A program made the position numbers and the translations under genes. From CAZYQW01 sp964649825 (lineage in GTDB: Bacteria > Planctomycetota > B15-G4 > JADJEK01): a stretch of 64,000 nucleotides of DNA. The DNA is taken from positions 1-64,000 of the forward strand of contig CAZYQW010000122.1 of assembly GCA_964649825.1 (NCBI GenBank), read 5' to 3'. The notes under the pieces are model-generated. The model did no database searches, had not been told where the DNA came from, and worked only from the letters and a program-made list of their open reading frames with translations. This document shows positions 35,589 to 44,918 of this stretch, piece by piece (position 1 is the first letter of the stretch; each line of letters begins with the position of its first letter).

Positions 35589-36190
35589 TTGTTCCCGAAG
35601 TCGACCGTCGGCGCGTCTTCCAGATGCTCGCCCTCGATCTCGAGCTGCGGCATCTTCTCGAACCCGGCGAGCATCGCGACCAGGGTGCCCGGGAACTGCT
35701 TGATCGCCGTGTTGTACGACCGGACGGTCTCGATGTAGTCGCGCCGGGCGACGGCGATGCGGTTCTCGGTCCCCTCGAGCGCGACGGTCAGGTCGCGGAA
35801 CGCCTGCGTCGCCTTCAGGTCCGGATAGTTCTCCGAGACCGCGAGCAACCGCGTCAACGCCGACGTGAGACCCTGCTGCGCCTGGAAGAACGCGGCGGCC
35901 GCCTCGGGATTCTGCACCACCGACTCGGGCACCTGGATGTTCGTGACCGCCTGACGCTTGGCGATCACCGCCTCCAGCGTCTCCCGCTCGAAGTCGCGCG
36001 CGCCCTCGACCGTCTTCACGAGGTTCGGGATCAGGTCGGCACGTCGCTTGTATTGATTGGTGATCTCGACGAACTTCGCGTCGACGTTCTCCTGCTGCGC
36101 GACGATGCCGTTGTACTTCGAGACGCCGCAGCCTCCGAGCAGGAGGATGACCCCGACGAGCGCCAGCGCGGCGAGCAGACAACCTTTCAT
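35585..36190 (-). CDS. lemA: LemA family lipoprotein
   Basis: 201 residues. Lipobox 'LLLGGCG', then the LemA core: 'YNGIVAQQENVDAKFVEITNQYKRRADLIPNLVKTVEG' and 'NYPDLKATQAFRDLTVALEGTENRIAVARRDY', a long helical bundle. First gene of the LemA-TPM-TPM operon that runs to 34006. Family role is in the membrane, exact function unknown. Confidence 0.95.
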   Translation of the reverse strand: MKGCLLAALALVGVILLLGGCGVSKYNGIVAQQENVDAKFVEITNQYKRRADLIPNLVKTVEGARDFERETLEAVIAKRQAVTNIQVPESVVQNPEAAAAFFQAQQGLTSALTRLLAVSENYPDLKATQAFRDLTVALEGTENRIAVARRDYIETVRSYNTAIKQFPGTLVAMLAGFEKMPQLEIEGEHLEDAPTVDFGNK

Positions 36191-36288
36191 TGAGCTTCCT
36201 CGTTCTTGCCGAAGCGGAGAGCATCGCCCTACGGACGGCGACCGGAGTTATTGACGGATTCTCGCGCGGGTCCTTGTTCGACGCACGA

Positions 36289-37125
36289 TCAATCCTCGCG
36301 CAGACGACGCACGAGGGAGCGCAGCCGATTCTTGAGGTCGACCACGTGGAACGGCCGGCCGCGCGTGCCATAGAGGTCGATGCCGCCCTTGACGGGATCG
36401 CGGCGCGGATCGAGCGCCTGCCTGAGGATCCGCTCCTTCGACATCGGATAAGGGGCCTCGGTCGCCTTTCCCAGCGTGAAGCCGTGTCCGAGCAGAAGGT
36501 CCAGGAGCTGGCCGGGCTGGCCGCCGCGCAGCGCGTACGGCCAGAACTCGAGCAGAAGCGCGCATTCGCGGCTCGCGTCGAGCACCTTCTTCATCCCCTG
36601 GAGCGCGAGCCACTCGGATCCCTGGGTGTCGATCTTCATGAACCGGAACGCTCCCTCGACGAGATCGTCGACCGGCGCGATCTGGATCGCCACCTCTTCG
36701 CCCGCCCCCATGTCGCCGGGGCGTGGGCCGTCGACGACGCGGTTGTCGCCGAAGTTGCGGGCGCCGATCGCGATCGTCGCTTCGCCGCGCGCGGCGCCGG
36801 CCGCGAATCGGTACAGGGTTCCCTTGCCCTTCCCCACCTTCATCGCCCGCTGCATGTTCCGCTCGGCGACGTCCGCGATGCCAGGGACGGGCTCGAAGGC
36901 GTGGACCTCCGCGCCGGCGAGGATCGCCTGCACCGCGAACCAGCCGACGTTCGCGCCGAGGTCGAGCACGCGCGATCCCGGCTCGACGTGGCGGCGAAAC
37001 AGGAGCGTCTCCGCGTCGGCCCAGGAACCGTTCTCGATGGAGGGACCGATGATCGCATCGTCGGCCAGCACTTCGAACTCGAAGGCGAGACTACGGGGCC
37101 GGACGACCTTCGACTTGAACTCCAT
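36289..37125 (-). CDS. FkbM family SAM-dependent methyltransferase
   Basis: 278 residues from the ATG at 37125 (an upstream in-frame ATG at 37188 would add 21 residues). SAM-binding motif 'RVLDLGANVGWFAVQAI', 'VHAFEPVPGIADV' and the FkbM motif 'RFMKIDTQGSEWLALQG' are present. Such enzymes O-methylate sugars or small molecules, often with surface-polysaccharide genes; none is adjacent. The 5' part and upstream region recur as a decayed copy at 60081-60491. The MITE at 37206 sits 81 bp upstream and may have replaced its divergent neighbour. Confidence 0.9.
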   Translation of the reverse strand: MEFKSKVVRPRSLAFEFEVLADDAIIGPSIENGSWADAETLLFRRHVEPGSRVLDLGANVGWFAVQAILAGAEVHAFEPVPGIADVAERNMQRAMKVGKGKGTLYRFAAGAARGEATIAIGARNFGDNRVVDGPRPGDMGAGEEVAIQIAPVDDLVEGAFRFMKIDTQGSEWLALQGMKKVLDASRECALLLEFWPYALRGGQPGQLLDLLLGHGFTLGKATEAPYPMSKERILRQALDPRRDPVKGGIDLYGTRGRPFHVVDLKNRLRSLVRRLRED

Positions 37126-37205
37126 CGGGGCTCCCAGCGGCGAGGTCGGTACGAAAAGGCGAGGGCACTCTAGCGGGTGCATCCGCACGATCGAAACGGG
37201 AGAAA
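36992..37205. repeat. Block duplicated at 60279-60491
   Basis: About 213 bp covering the first codons of the FkbM gene and its upstream region. At 60 kb the same block leads into the start of the PHP-domain gene; here it ends at GGGAGAAA, exactly where the MITE begins. Confidence 0.85.
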
Positions 37206-37311
37206 CTAGTGGTGTGATTCAGAGTTGTTGACGACGCGGTCGTCGTCGCGCCTTGCCAGCGACGACGATGACCTCCGGATAATCCACCAACAATCTGAAT
37301 CACACCACTAG
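37206..37311. mobile_element. Complete 106-bp MITE-like element
   Basis: Begins CTAGTGGTGTGATTCAGAG and ends with the near-perfect inverted copy (CTGAATCACACCACTAG), about 24 bp of terminal inverted repeat. The inside matches the reverse complement of window bases 1-50. No coding capacity. Both ends are CTAG, as with IS630-type elements that insert at TA within CTAG. It lies between the FkbM gene and the HZS-alpha-like gene. Confidence 0.85.
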
Positions 37312-37509
37312 GACGTCGCTCGGGAACCCTTCATCCCGTCTCCCTTCGGCTCCCCCAACGTCACCCGACCCCGTCGAAGAACCCGATTCCACCTCGATTG
37401 GCGGGCCCTGCCGCGCCGCAGCCCGCCGCCCTCCGGGTTCGACAGAGGCCGCCTTCCACGACGACCTCGATGGAGCGGTACCGGGAGCGGCGCTCCCCGC
37501 GCTCGCCGC

Positions 37510-40500
37510 TCAGGGACCGACGATGACGCGCAGGCACCCGCTGATGGCGCCGCCGACCCCGGGCGCCAGCGACAGCCCGTTGGTCGGGTCGTACACCACC
37601 GCCTGGTAGTAGCTCGCCTCGTCCACGAGCGAGGGGTCGTTCGGGATCGACACGGTGAAGGTGAACACGCCGGCGCCGTTCGCGAGGCCGTTGGCGATCG
37701 GCGCCGCGAAGTCGAGCTCTTCGAGGTAGCGGTACGCGTTCGTCGCACCCGTCGGGTTCGCGGCGTCGAAGGCGAGCGGGATCCGCCAGGACGCCAGCGC
37801 GTCGTCGAAGTACAGCAGCACGAACGAATTCGGGGTGGTGGTCACCTTGACGTCGACCGACTGCAACAGGGAGGGCGTGCCGACCAGCTCGATCTGCGGT
37901 TTGACGGCGGTGCCTGCGCTGGGCTCGCCGATGGTCGACGCATTCGGCCCGGACGGGTCGTCGATCGGGATGAACGTGTGGCTGCGACGCGCCACGTTGC
38001 GCCCGATGAACGGCGTCCCGCTGCCGTCGTACAAGGCGACCTCGTCCGCCACCTCGACCTCCACCGTGTGCGTCCTGCCGATCGCGCCGGCCACACTGAC
38101 GCTGACCGAACTGGTCGCCGTGCCCTCCTGGCCGCCGGTCGGCAGCGCGGGCATGGTGAGCGCCGTCCACGCGCCGTCACCGACTCTCACCGATGCGGCG
38201 AGCGAGCCGGCGTCGAGGTCGCTGTGGAGGTCGTAGGCCGCCACCGTGAAGTCGAAGGCCTGGCCCGTCCCCGGGTCGGCGTAGCCGTTCGGCAAGCCGC
38301 GCACGACCAGCGTGGGTTTCATCTGGTCGTCGAACGGATCGAGCAGCTCGCCGTCGTTCGGGTTCTCGTCCACCAGGCAGCCGAGGTCGATCCACTGCCC
38401 GACCAGGCGCTTCTCGTCGAAGGTGAGCAAGCTGCCGTGATCGACGTAGGTGGGGCCGAACATCGGCTCATGGAAGCTCGCGTCGGGATCGCTCGAGCTC
38501 GCGGCAGCTCGGTCGCCGTCGTTACGGCCGTCGAGTCGCGCGTCGAAGAGCTTCCACACCAGCAGGCTCTGGGTCGCCGCGTGCTTGCGGATCCAACGCG
38601 TGGCCTGATGCGTCTGGTGCTGCGGGTAGGCAAGGCCCTGGATTTGCACCGGTGTGTCGTCGAACGCGAGGTACTCCCACACCGTCAGCCCGGTCGCGCG
38701 CTGGTCGTTGTCGCTCTGATCGAGGTTGAGCGCCCCGGCCGGGCTCGTTCCGGTGTGGCAACTCGCACAGTTCGCATCCAGCAGCGGCTTCACGTGCTCG
38801 TGATACTCCACGATGCGGATCTTCTCGCCGGTGTCGACGAACGTGCGGCCGATGCCGTCGTCATCGACGGTCATGATCGGGGTCTCGCGCGCGAGGTCAT
38901 CCACCTGGTACAGCGGCGAACTGCCGGCGAAGGTCGTGGAGAAGGAGAGGGCTTCGCGATCGGTCGAATGCGCGTGGCACCCGCCGCAGTTGTTCTTGCG
39001 CTCTGACGGCCGCGCCGAATGCCAGGTCCATTCCGAGGTCAGCGTGAGGCCGTTCTCGTCGAGGATTCGATTGTGGAATGGAGTGTCGGCGGGGATCAGG
39101 ACCTCGTACGACGTGTCGGGGTCGCCGAAGTCGTCCAGGATCTCGGCGCCCTGGGACGACGTCTTGCGGACCGGCACCTCGCCCAGGATGCCCCAGACCT
39201 GGCTTCCGTGGTTGTGGGAGCGCATCCCCTCGACCCCGCTCGATTCACGGCGGTAGTAGTGCGACATGTCCGCCACGACCTGCGCGGCGTGGATTTCGCT
39301 GTCCGGGAAGCGATAGGTGTCCTGGCCGACGCGGAACAGCGGCATGTTCTTGTTGTGGATGCTCCCCGGGACGAACGACCACTCGTCGGGATAGTCGCTC
39401 ACCCACGCCGACTCGCGGTTGTACACCGACGAGGTCCCGGTCGTGGCGAGAGCGCTCGCAACGGGGACCACGCCGTCGTTCTTCGGGTCCAGATGCGCGG
39501 GGAGCCGGTTGTCGGGAGCGGCCTGACCGTAGATGTCCTGGTAGGTCACCAGCGCCCTGGGGTACAGGTAGTGGTACGTCGCGCTTTCGCGGACCAAGAG
39601 TAGCTGGCTCGCCGCCGTCACGCTGGCGGTGCTCGCGCTGGGAAGGTAGCAGACCTTCATGTGCGGCGCCTCCGGGCCGACGCTCCCCACCGACTTCGTC
39701 GAAGTGTGGGTCGGGCTGTAGATGCACAGCAACCCGTCGATCGGCGCCGCTGCCGGCATGGTCACCTTGCCGTTCACCGACGGCCAGTCGTTGGTCAACA
39801 GATCTCCCACCTTGGTCAGCGGGGTGAGGAGGTCCTGATCCACGCGCCGGAAGTGGTCGGTGCTGTCGTAGTAGTACGCCGTGCCGCTGGGATCGACGAG
39901 CGGCGTGAAGTCCTGGTCGCTGCCGTGCGAGGCCACCGTCGGGTCCACCGGGAAGCGGATGAAGGACCCATGGCCGTAGTTGTTCTTGTGGTAGTAGACG
40001 GTGGACACGATGTCACCGCCCGAGAGCTGCGCGATGAAGTGGTAGGCAGCGTTGAAGTCGTGGGCGCCGGCGAAGGTCTTGATGTCGGCCATGTCCGGGT
40101 TGGCCACCATGAGCGGGTAGTTTCCCGCCTCCTGCGCACGACGACCCACCGAGTGCACGTGCGTCCAGACGATTCGACCGTCCTGGAGGATGATCGGGTG
40201 TTCGCACGACCCCTGCGTGAAGTTCTCGAGCGGCTCGATGCCGGTGCCGTCGGGATTCATCACGAAGAAGCGCATCGCCGGGAAGCGCTCGTTCCAGTTG
40301 AACGACGTCACCGCCTCGCGGTTGGACAGGAAGAGGATGCGCCCGTCCGGGAGTTCGATCGGAGTGAGGTCGAACTTCGGAACCTGGTTGTCGACCGCGC
40401 GCGCGGTGTCCGGCCAGGCCACCTCGTCTCCGAAGGTGAGCTGAGTCGCGTGGCCGCTGGCGACGTCGAGGCGATAGATGTGCGCGGGGCTGGTCGGGAT

Positions 40501-40866
40501 CTTGGTCTCGTCACCGTTGGCGCGTTCCGACTGGGCGTCTTCGAAGTACGTGAAGTAGATCGTCTTGCCGTCGTGGGAGACGAAGGGGTCGACGCACGCG
40601 CCCACGGTCCCCGCACTGAACAGGACGACGTCCTGCGCGTGCCCGGACGTGCCGGGGTCGATGCGGACGAGGTCCGTGCCATGGCCGACGCGCAGGGACA
40701 TCCGCCCCGCGTCGGGGAAGTCCCCCGGATCGGTCGCGCTGGCCATCGGCATGCGACACGCCACGACGGGGAAGTTCAGGTTGGCGCTCGCCCCCTGCCC
40801 CGAGAGCGAGGGCTGCCCCAGGAGAACGACGAACAGTGCCCATGACGATGCGGACCGACCACGCAT
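37510..40866 (-). CDS. Secreted diheme protein of the hydrazine synthase alpha-like family
   Basis: 1118 residues. AAGGAG lies 7 nt before the ATG at 40866; signal peptide 'WALFVVLLGQPSLSGQGA'. Residues 80-400 form a PD40/WD-like propeller ('DGKTIYFTYFEDA', 'LPDGRILFLSNREAV'), followed by two c-type heme sites, CGGCH (627-631) and CASCH (700-704), and a C-terminal Ig-like module of 250 residues. This order recalls the HZS alpha middle domain family, which is widespread in planctomycetes without anammox. It is unlikely to make hydrazine here, since no beta/gamma partner is adjacent; the redox role is unknown. Confidence 0.85.
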   Translation of the reverse strand: MRGRSASSWALFVVLLGQPSLSGQGASANLNFPVVACRMPMASATDPGDFPDAGRMSLRVGHGTDLVRIDPGTSGHAQDVVLFSAGTVGACVDPFVSHDGKTIYFTYFEDAQSERANGDETKIPTSPAHIYRLDVASGHATQLTFGDEVAWPDTARAVDNQVPKFDLTPIELPDGRILFLSNREAVTSFNWNERFPAMRFFVMNPDGTGIEPLENFTQGSCEHPIILQDGRIVWTHVHSVGRRAQEAGNYPLMVANPDMADIKTFAGAHDFNAAYHFIAQLSGGDIVSTVYYHKNNYGHGSFIRFPVDPTVASHGSDQDFTPLVDPSGTAYYYDSTDHFRRVDQDLLTPLTKVGDLLTNDWPSVNGKVTMPAAAPIDGLLCIYSPTHTSTKSVGSVGPEAPHMKVCYLPSASTASVTAASQLLLVRESATYHYLYPRALVTYQDIYGQAAPDNRLPAHLDPKNDGVVPVASALATTGTSSVYNRESAWVSDYPDEWSFVPGSIHNKNMPLFRVGQDTYRFPDSEIHAAQVVADMSHYYRRESSGVEGMRSHNHGSQVWGILGEVPVRKTSSQGAEILDDFGDPDTSYEVLIPADTPFHNRILDENGLTLTSEWTWHSARPSERKNNCGGCHAHSTDREALSFSTTFAGSSPLYQVDDLARETPIMTVDDDGIGRTFVDTGEKIRIVEYHEHVKPLLDANCASCHTGTSPAGALNLDQSDNDQRATGLTVWEYLAFDDTPVQIQGLAYPQHQTHQATRWIRKHAATQSLLVWKLFDARLDGRNDGDRAAASSSDPDASFHEPMFGPTYVDHGSLLTFDEKRLVGQWIDLGCLVDENPNDGELLDPFDDQMKPTLVVRGLPNGYADPGTGQAFDFTVAAYDLHSDLDAGSLAASVRVGDGAWTALTMPALPTGGQEGTATSSVSVSVAGAIGRTHTVEVEVADEVALYDGSGTPFIGRNVARRSHTFIPIDDPSGPNASTIGEPSAGTAVKPQIELVGTPSLLQSVDVKVTTTPNSFVLLYFDDALASWRIPLAFDAANPTGATNAYRYLEELDFAAPIANGLANGAGVFTFTVSIPNDPSLVDEASYYQAVVYDPTNGLSLAPGVGGAISGCLRVIVGP

Positions 40867-41276
40867 GGCAAGACTCCTTCCTCGGCGCGGAGCGGGATGG
40901 CCGCGAGCCCTCGGTCGCGCCGACCCCATGAAGCTCGCCAACCTCCTCGAGTGCGGCGCCGGCGCGGACGTCACGAAGAAAACCGGTTCCCTTGAAGCGG
41001 GCGGCCGAGGCGATCGGGGTCCGGTCGGGGCGACTCCTGGGCAGCCCCACGACGCCCGATCGTCGAGCGTCGCGGTGATCGAATCCGAACTGGCCGCCCC
41101 CCGGTGACTGGTAGGACCGGTCGAGAACCTCTGACTCGCGGCGGCGCTTGCATCGCGCGCCGGCTCGCCCCGGCCGCCTGCAGATTCGATTTGACGTCGG
41201 CCGAACGGTCGACGAGTGTGGTGCCGCCGGACGGAGAAACGACTCCTGACCGTCGCGGCGCAAAACCGGCATCTCA
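40867..41276. promoter_or_regulatory. Divergent intergenic region
   Basis: 410 bp between the diheme gene (minus) and the CNNM gene (plus). It should hold both promoters. No gene, hairpin or repeat stands out. Confidence 0.35.
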
Positions 41277-42617
41277 ATGTTCGAACTTTCCATCATCGTG
41301 CTGCTGTTGATCCTGAACGGCGTGTTCGCCATGTCGGAGATCGCTCTGGTCACCGCGCGGCGTGCACGGCTGCAGCAGCGCGCGGAGAACGGCGATCGCA
41401 AGGCCAAGCGAGCGCTCGAGCTTGCCGCGAACCCGGAGCGGTTCTTGAGCACGGTCCAGGTCGGGATCTCGCTCGTCAGCGTGCTGAACGGCGCGTTCGG
41501 CGGCGCGCGCCTCGCCGGTTCGATCGCCCCGGCGATCGCGCGGGTCCCGGCCTTCAGCGACCACGCCGACGCGATCGCCCTGGGGCTGGTGGTGGCGCTC
41601 ATCACCTATCTCTCGTTGATCATCGGCGAACTGGTGCCGAAGGGACTGGCCCTGCGCCACGCGGAGCAGATCGCGTGCGCGATGGCGGGCCCGATGGACG
41701 CCTTGACCCGCATGACGCGGCCGATCGTGTGGTTCCTGGAGCTGAGCACGCGAGCGGTGCTGCGCTTGTTCGGCAAGCGCGCGATCGATCACGGCGTGCC
41801 CACCGTGGAGGAGATGGAGGTCCTGATCCGCCAGGGCATCGTCACGGGATCGGTGCATCGCAGCGAGTCGGAGATGGTGGAGGGCGTGTTCGACCTCCGT
41901 GACTTGGTGGCCGAGGAGATCATGCGGCCGAAGCTGCAGGTGACGTTCCTGCATGCGGACGATCCGCCGGACCGCTGCTGGGCCGCGGTCGCCGCGAGCA
42001 GCCAGGCCGTGTTTCCCGTGTACGAGAAGTCGCGTGACGAGATCCTGGGCTTGATCTCGCTGCGCGACCTCTACGCCAACGCGGCCGGCGGGCGCGCCAA
42101 GCCCCTCCGGGAACTCTTGCACCGGCCGATCTTCGTGGCGGACAACGAGCCTGGCCTTTCGCTCCTTGCCACCTTGCGCAAGGGAGTCCTTGGCGCGGGC
42201 GTGGTGACGGACGAGTTCGGCACGGTGCGCGGGCTCATCACGCTGGAGGACCTCGTCGAGGAGGTCGTCGGAGAACTGCGGCCGGCGGTCGCCCGAAGCG
42301 GGGGCGGTCCCACCATCCGCAAGACGGCGGAGGACGCGTGGCTCGTGGACGGCCTGATGGAGATCGACACCGTGATCGAGACGATCGACGGCCTCGACGC
42401 ATTGGTCGCCGCGGAGAAGGAACCGTTCCAGACCCTGGCCGGCTACATCGTGCATCGCCTCGATCGCCTGCCCGAGGAAGGCGAGTCGTTCCACGTCGGC
42501 GCGTTCACCTTCGAGATCGTCGACATGGACCGCCAGCGCATCGACAAGGTCGTGATTCGCCGCGATCCAGAGCCCGCCGAGCAGGGGGAGGACGCGGCCG
42601 CGGCCGCAAGGGAGTGA
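41277..42617 (+). CDS. CNNM/CorC (HlyC) family membrane protein
   Basis: 446 residues. The N-terminal DUF21 (CNNM) membrane domain has 'VLLLILNGVFAMSEIALVTARRARL' and 'VVALITYLSLIIGELVPKGLAL'. Two CBS domains follow (about 205-330; 'VFPVYEKSRDEILGLISLRDL', 'GVVTDEFGTVRGLITLEDLVEEVVGEL'), then the CorC_HlyC domain ('FQTLAGYIVHRLDRLPEEGE'). Proteins of this family handle Mg2+ or Co2+ transport or tolerance. Length and order are complete. Confidence 0.95.
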   Translation: MFELSIIVLLLILNGVFAMSEIALVTARRARLQQRAENGDRKAKRALELAANPERFLSTVQVGISLVSVLNGAFGGARLAGSIAPAIARVPAFSDHADAIALGLVVALITYLSLIIGELVPKGLALRHAEQIACAMAGPMDALTRMTRPIVWFLELSTRAVLRLFGKRAIDHGVPTVEEMEVLIRQGIVTGSVHRSESEMVEGVFDLRDLVAEEIMRPKLQVTFLHADDPPDRCWAAVAASSQAVFPVYEKSRDEILGLISLRDLYANAAGGRAKPLRELLHRPIFVADNEPGLSLLATLRKGVLGAGVVTDEFGTVRGLITLEDLVEEVVGELRPAVARSGGGPTIRKTAEDAWLVDGLMEIDTVIETIDGLDALVAAEKEPFQTLAGYIVHRLDRLPEEGESFHVGAFTFEIVDMDRQRIDKVVIRRDPEPAEQGEDAAAAARE

Positions 42618-42801
42618 CCGCCGGTGCCCTTCTTGCTGACGCTCACGAAGACCTGCGCCTTCGTGCGCCGTGCCGGCGTGCCGCCGAGGTCCGGACCCGG
42701 GCCGCGAGAAGCTCCCGGATCCAGGGCCCGCGCCGGCACCCCACGACGTTACGTTACGAATTGTGCGGGGTCGTTCGTCCAGCCAACGCCGCGAGCCGCC
42801 T

Positions 42802-44809
42802 AGTTCCTGACAACCGATGAATACGAGGTCGCGATCGCGACGCGGCCGCCGGGCCTCCAGAACCTGACGTGGTTCGACTGGAACGGGGTCGGCTTCACGG
42901 CCGCCGCGAGCGTCCAGTTCGCGCCTCCGTCGTCGAGCACGCACGTGGGGAGGCTCGTCGCGCTCGACCTCGAGGGCGATGGCGACGACGACCTCGTCTA
43001 CGGCGAGTTCTCCGGGACGGGTCTCCGCGTCTTCCCGACCGTGGCCGGGGCCCCGACGATCGGGAGCGGTCGTCACGCTCTCGACCGGCACGATCGACTC
43101 GTACCCGTACGTCGCCGACCTGGTCGGCGGCGGCGCGAGCGACCTCCTCGTCGTCACGACCGGCCTGCCGGGCACGAGCGACTTCGGGCTCACGCCGATC
43201 CTGAACGCCGGCGGCTCGCTGTCGGTCGGCGCGACGCAGCTCGTCTCCCCCGACGAGTCGGTGTACGGGGACGGCTTCGCGACCGGTGACTGGGACGGCG
43301 ACGGCGACGTCGACCTGATCGGCCATCCGTGGAGGGTCGCGGGAGGTCCGCTCGTCGATGGGGTCATGGCGTTCTTCGAGAACGACGGCGCGAACGGTTT
43401 CGGCGCTGAGCCGGTCGCGAGGGCCGACCTGATCTACGCGGGCGAGGTGCCGTACTTCCTCGTCGAGCTCGCCGACCTCGATGGAAACGGCCTCGTCGAC
43501 TTCGTGGGCGCGCAGAAGCTCGCCGCCGCCGCGATCGGCGACTTCGACGCCGACGGCCGCACGGACTTCCTGAACCCGCTGCAGACGCCGGGGGACATCT
43601 TCGTGCCGCCGGTGTTCCAGGGGATGAGGCTGTATACGGGCAACGCGGCCGGCGGATTCGACGACGCTGGCATCGTGAGCACGTCGTGGATGGCGCCGTT
43701 CTCGCGCCGGCTCAACGTCCCGATCGATCTCGACGTCGACGGCGACCTGGACGTGCTCGACCTGAACAGCACGACGTTGAGCAGCGGATACTGGCCGAAT
43801 CACGGGGACGGAACGTTCGCCGCGCACGTGTCGCTCTTCACCGGCGGGCGCGAGCCGGTCGCCGCCGCCGACCTCGACGGGGACGCGGACCCGGACGTGC
43901 TCACGATCTACCAGACGTCCCGTACGCTCGAGCTCGAGCGGAACCAGGGCGGACTGTCCTTCTCGAGCGTGACGATCTTCTCGCTCCCCCAATCCGCGTT
44001 CGAGCAGGATTCGTTCACGCTGATCGATCTCGACGCCGACGGCGACCTCGACGTCGCGTTCGCGCAACGCGACGTCGATCGGATCCACCTGCTCGAGAAC
44101 GACGGGGTCGCCGGCTTCACGACGGCCGCGCCGCTCTCGACCGACGTCCTGCCGTCCGGCTCCGACGCGGCAATGCCCGCACTCGCCTTCGACGACCTCG
44201 ACGGCGACGGCGTGCTCGACCTGTTCTGCGGCGGCGAGGAGAAAGCCGACGACACCGTGCTCGATTACGTGCTCGTCTTCCGCGGGCTGGGCCCGTTCCG
44301 GCGGAGTGGTGCGCGTGCCGGCCGACTACGACGGCGACGGCGACGTCGACCTCGGCGGCAGCATCCTCGTCCGGTCGCGCCGGTTCGATGGAGAAGGGGA
44401 CGGCATCATCGAGCAATACGGCGCGGGGACGCCCGGCACGGGCGGCGCCGTCCCCGTGCTCGGGGCGGCCGGTCCGTTGCGGCCGGGCTCGACCACGGCC
44501 GCGCTTCGCCTGCGCCGCGCGCGGGGAGGGACGCTCGCCGCGTTCCTGTACGGCGTGAACCAGGGCGCCACCCCGAACGTCCCGGTCGTCGGCGCCACGC
44601 TCTACGTCGACCCGCCCTTCAAGACGTTCGTGCTCGCCACCACGGGTGCGCCCGGCGCGGTCGGCGCCGGCTCGCTCGACCTGCCGCTCTCGCCGGTGCT
44701 GACGAAGGTCGCGGGGTTCACGCTCTTCATGCAGGTGTTGACCTACGACGTCGCCGCGCCGGGGAACCTGGCGACGACGAACGGACTCCGACTCTCGTTC
44801 GGCACGTGA
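42802..44809 (+). pseudogene. Frameshifted FG-GAP repeat protein gene
   Basis: The protein is readable in three pieces: from just after an in-frame TAG at 42799 ('FLTTDEYEVAIATRPPGLQ') to about 43065; then 'VVTLSTGTIDSYPYVADLV' to about 44295; then 'VVRVPADYDGDGDVDLGGS' to the stop at 44809. Each join is a one-base-type frameshift. No start codon with signal peptide remains at the 5' end. The pieces carry FG-GAP loops ('DLDVDGDLDVLDL', 'DLDGDADPDVL') and the C-terminal tail 'ATTNGLRLSFGT'. Assembly error at the two frameshifts cannot be excluded, but the missing 5' end favours a decayed gene. Confidence 0.75.
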
Positions 44810-44918
44810 GGCCGCGGGCGCTCAGGGGTGCGCACCGTCCCACGATCTCGTCCCGCGGGATCCACCTTCATCGGAGCCGTGGCCGGCGACGGCGCGAAGG
44901 TGCAGGTCGCGCGGAAGA

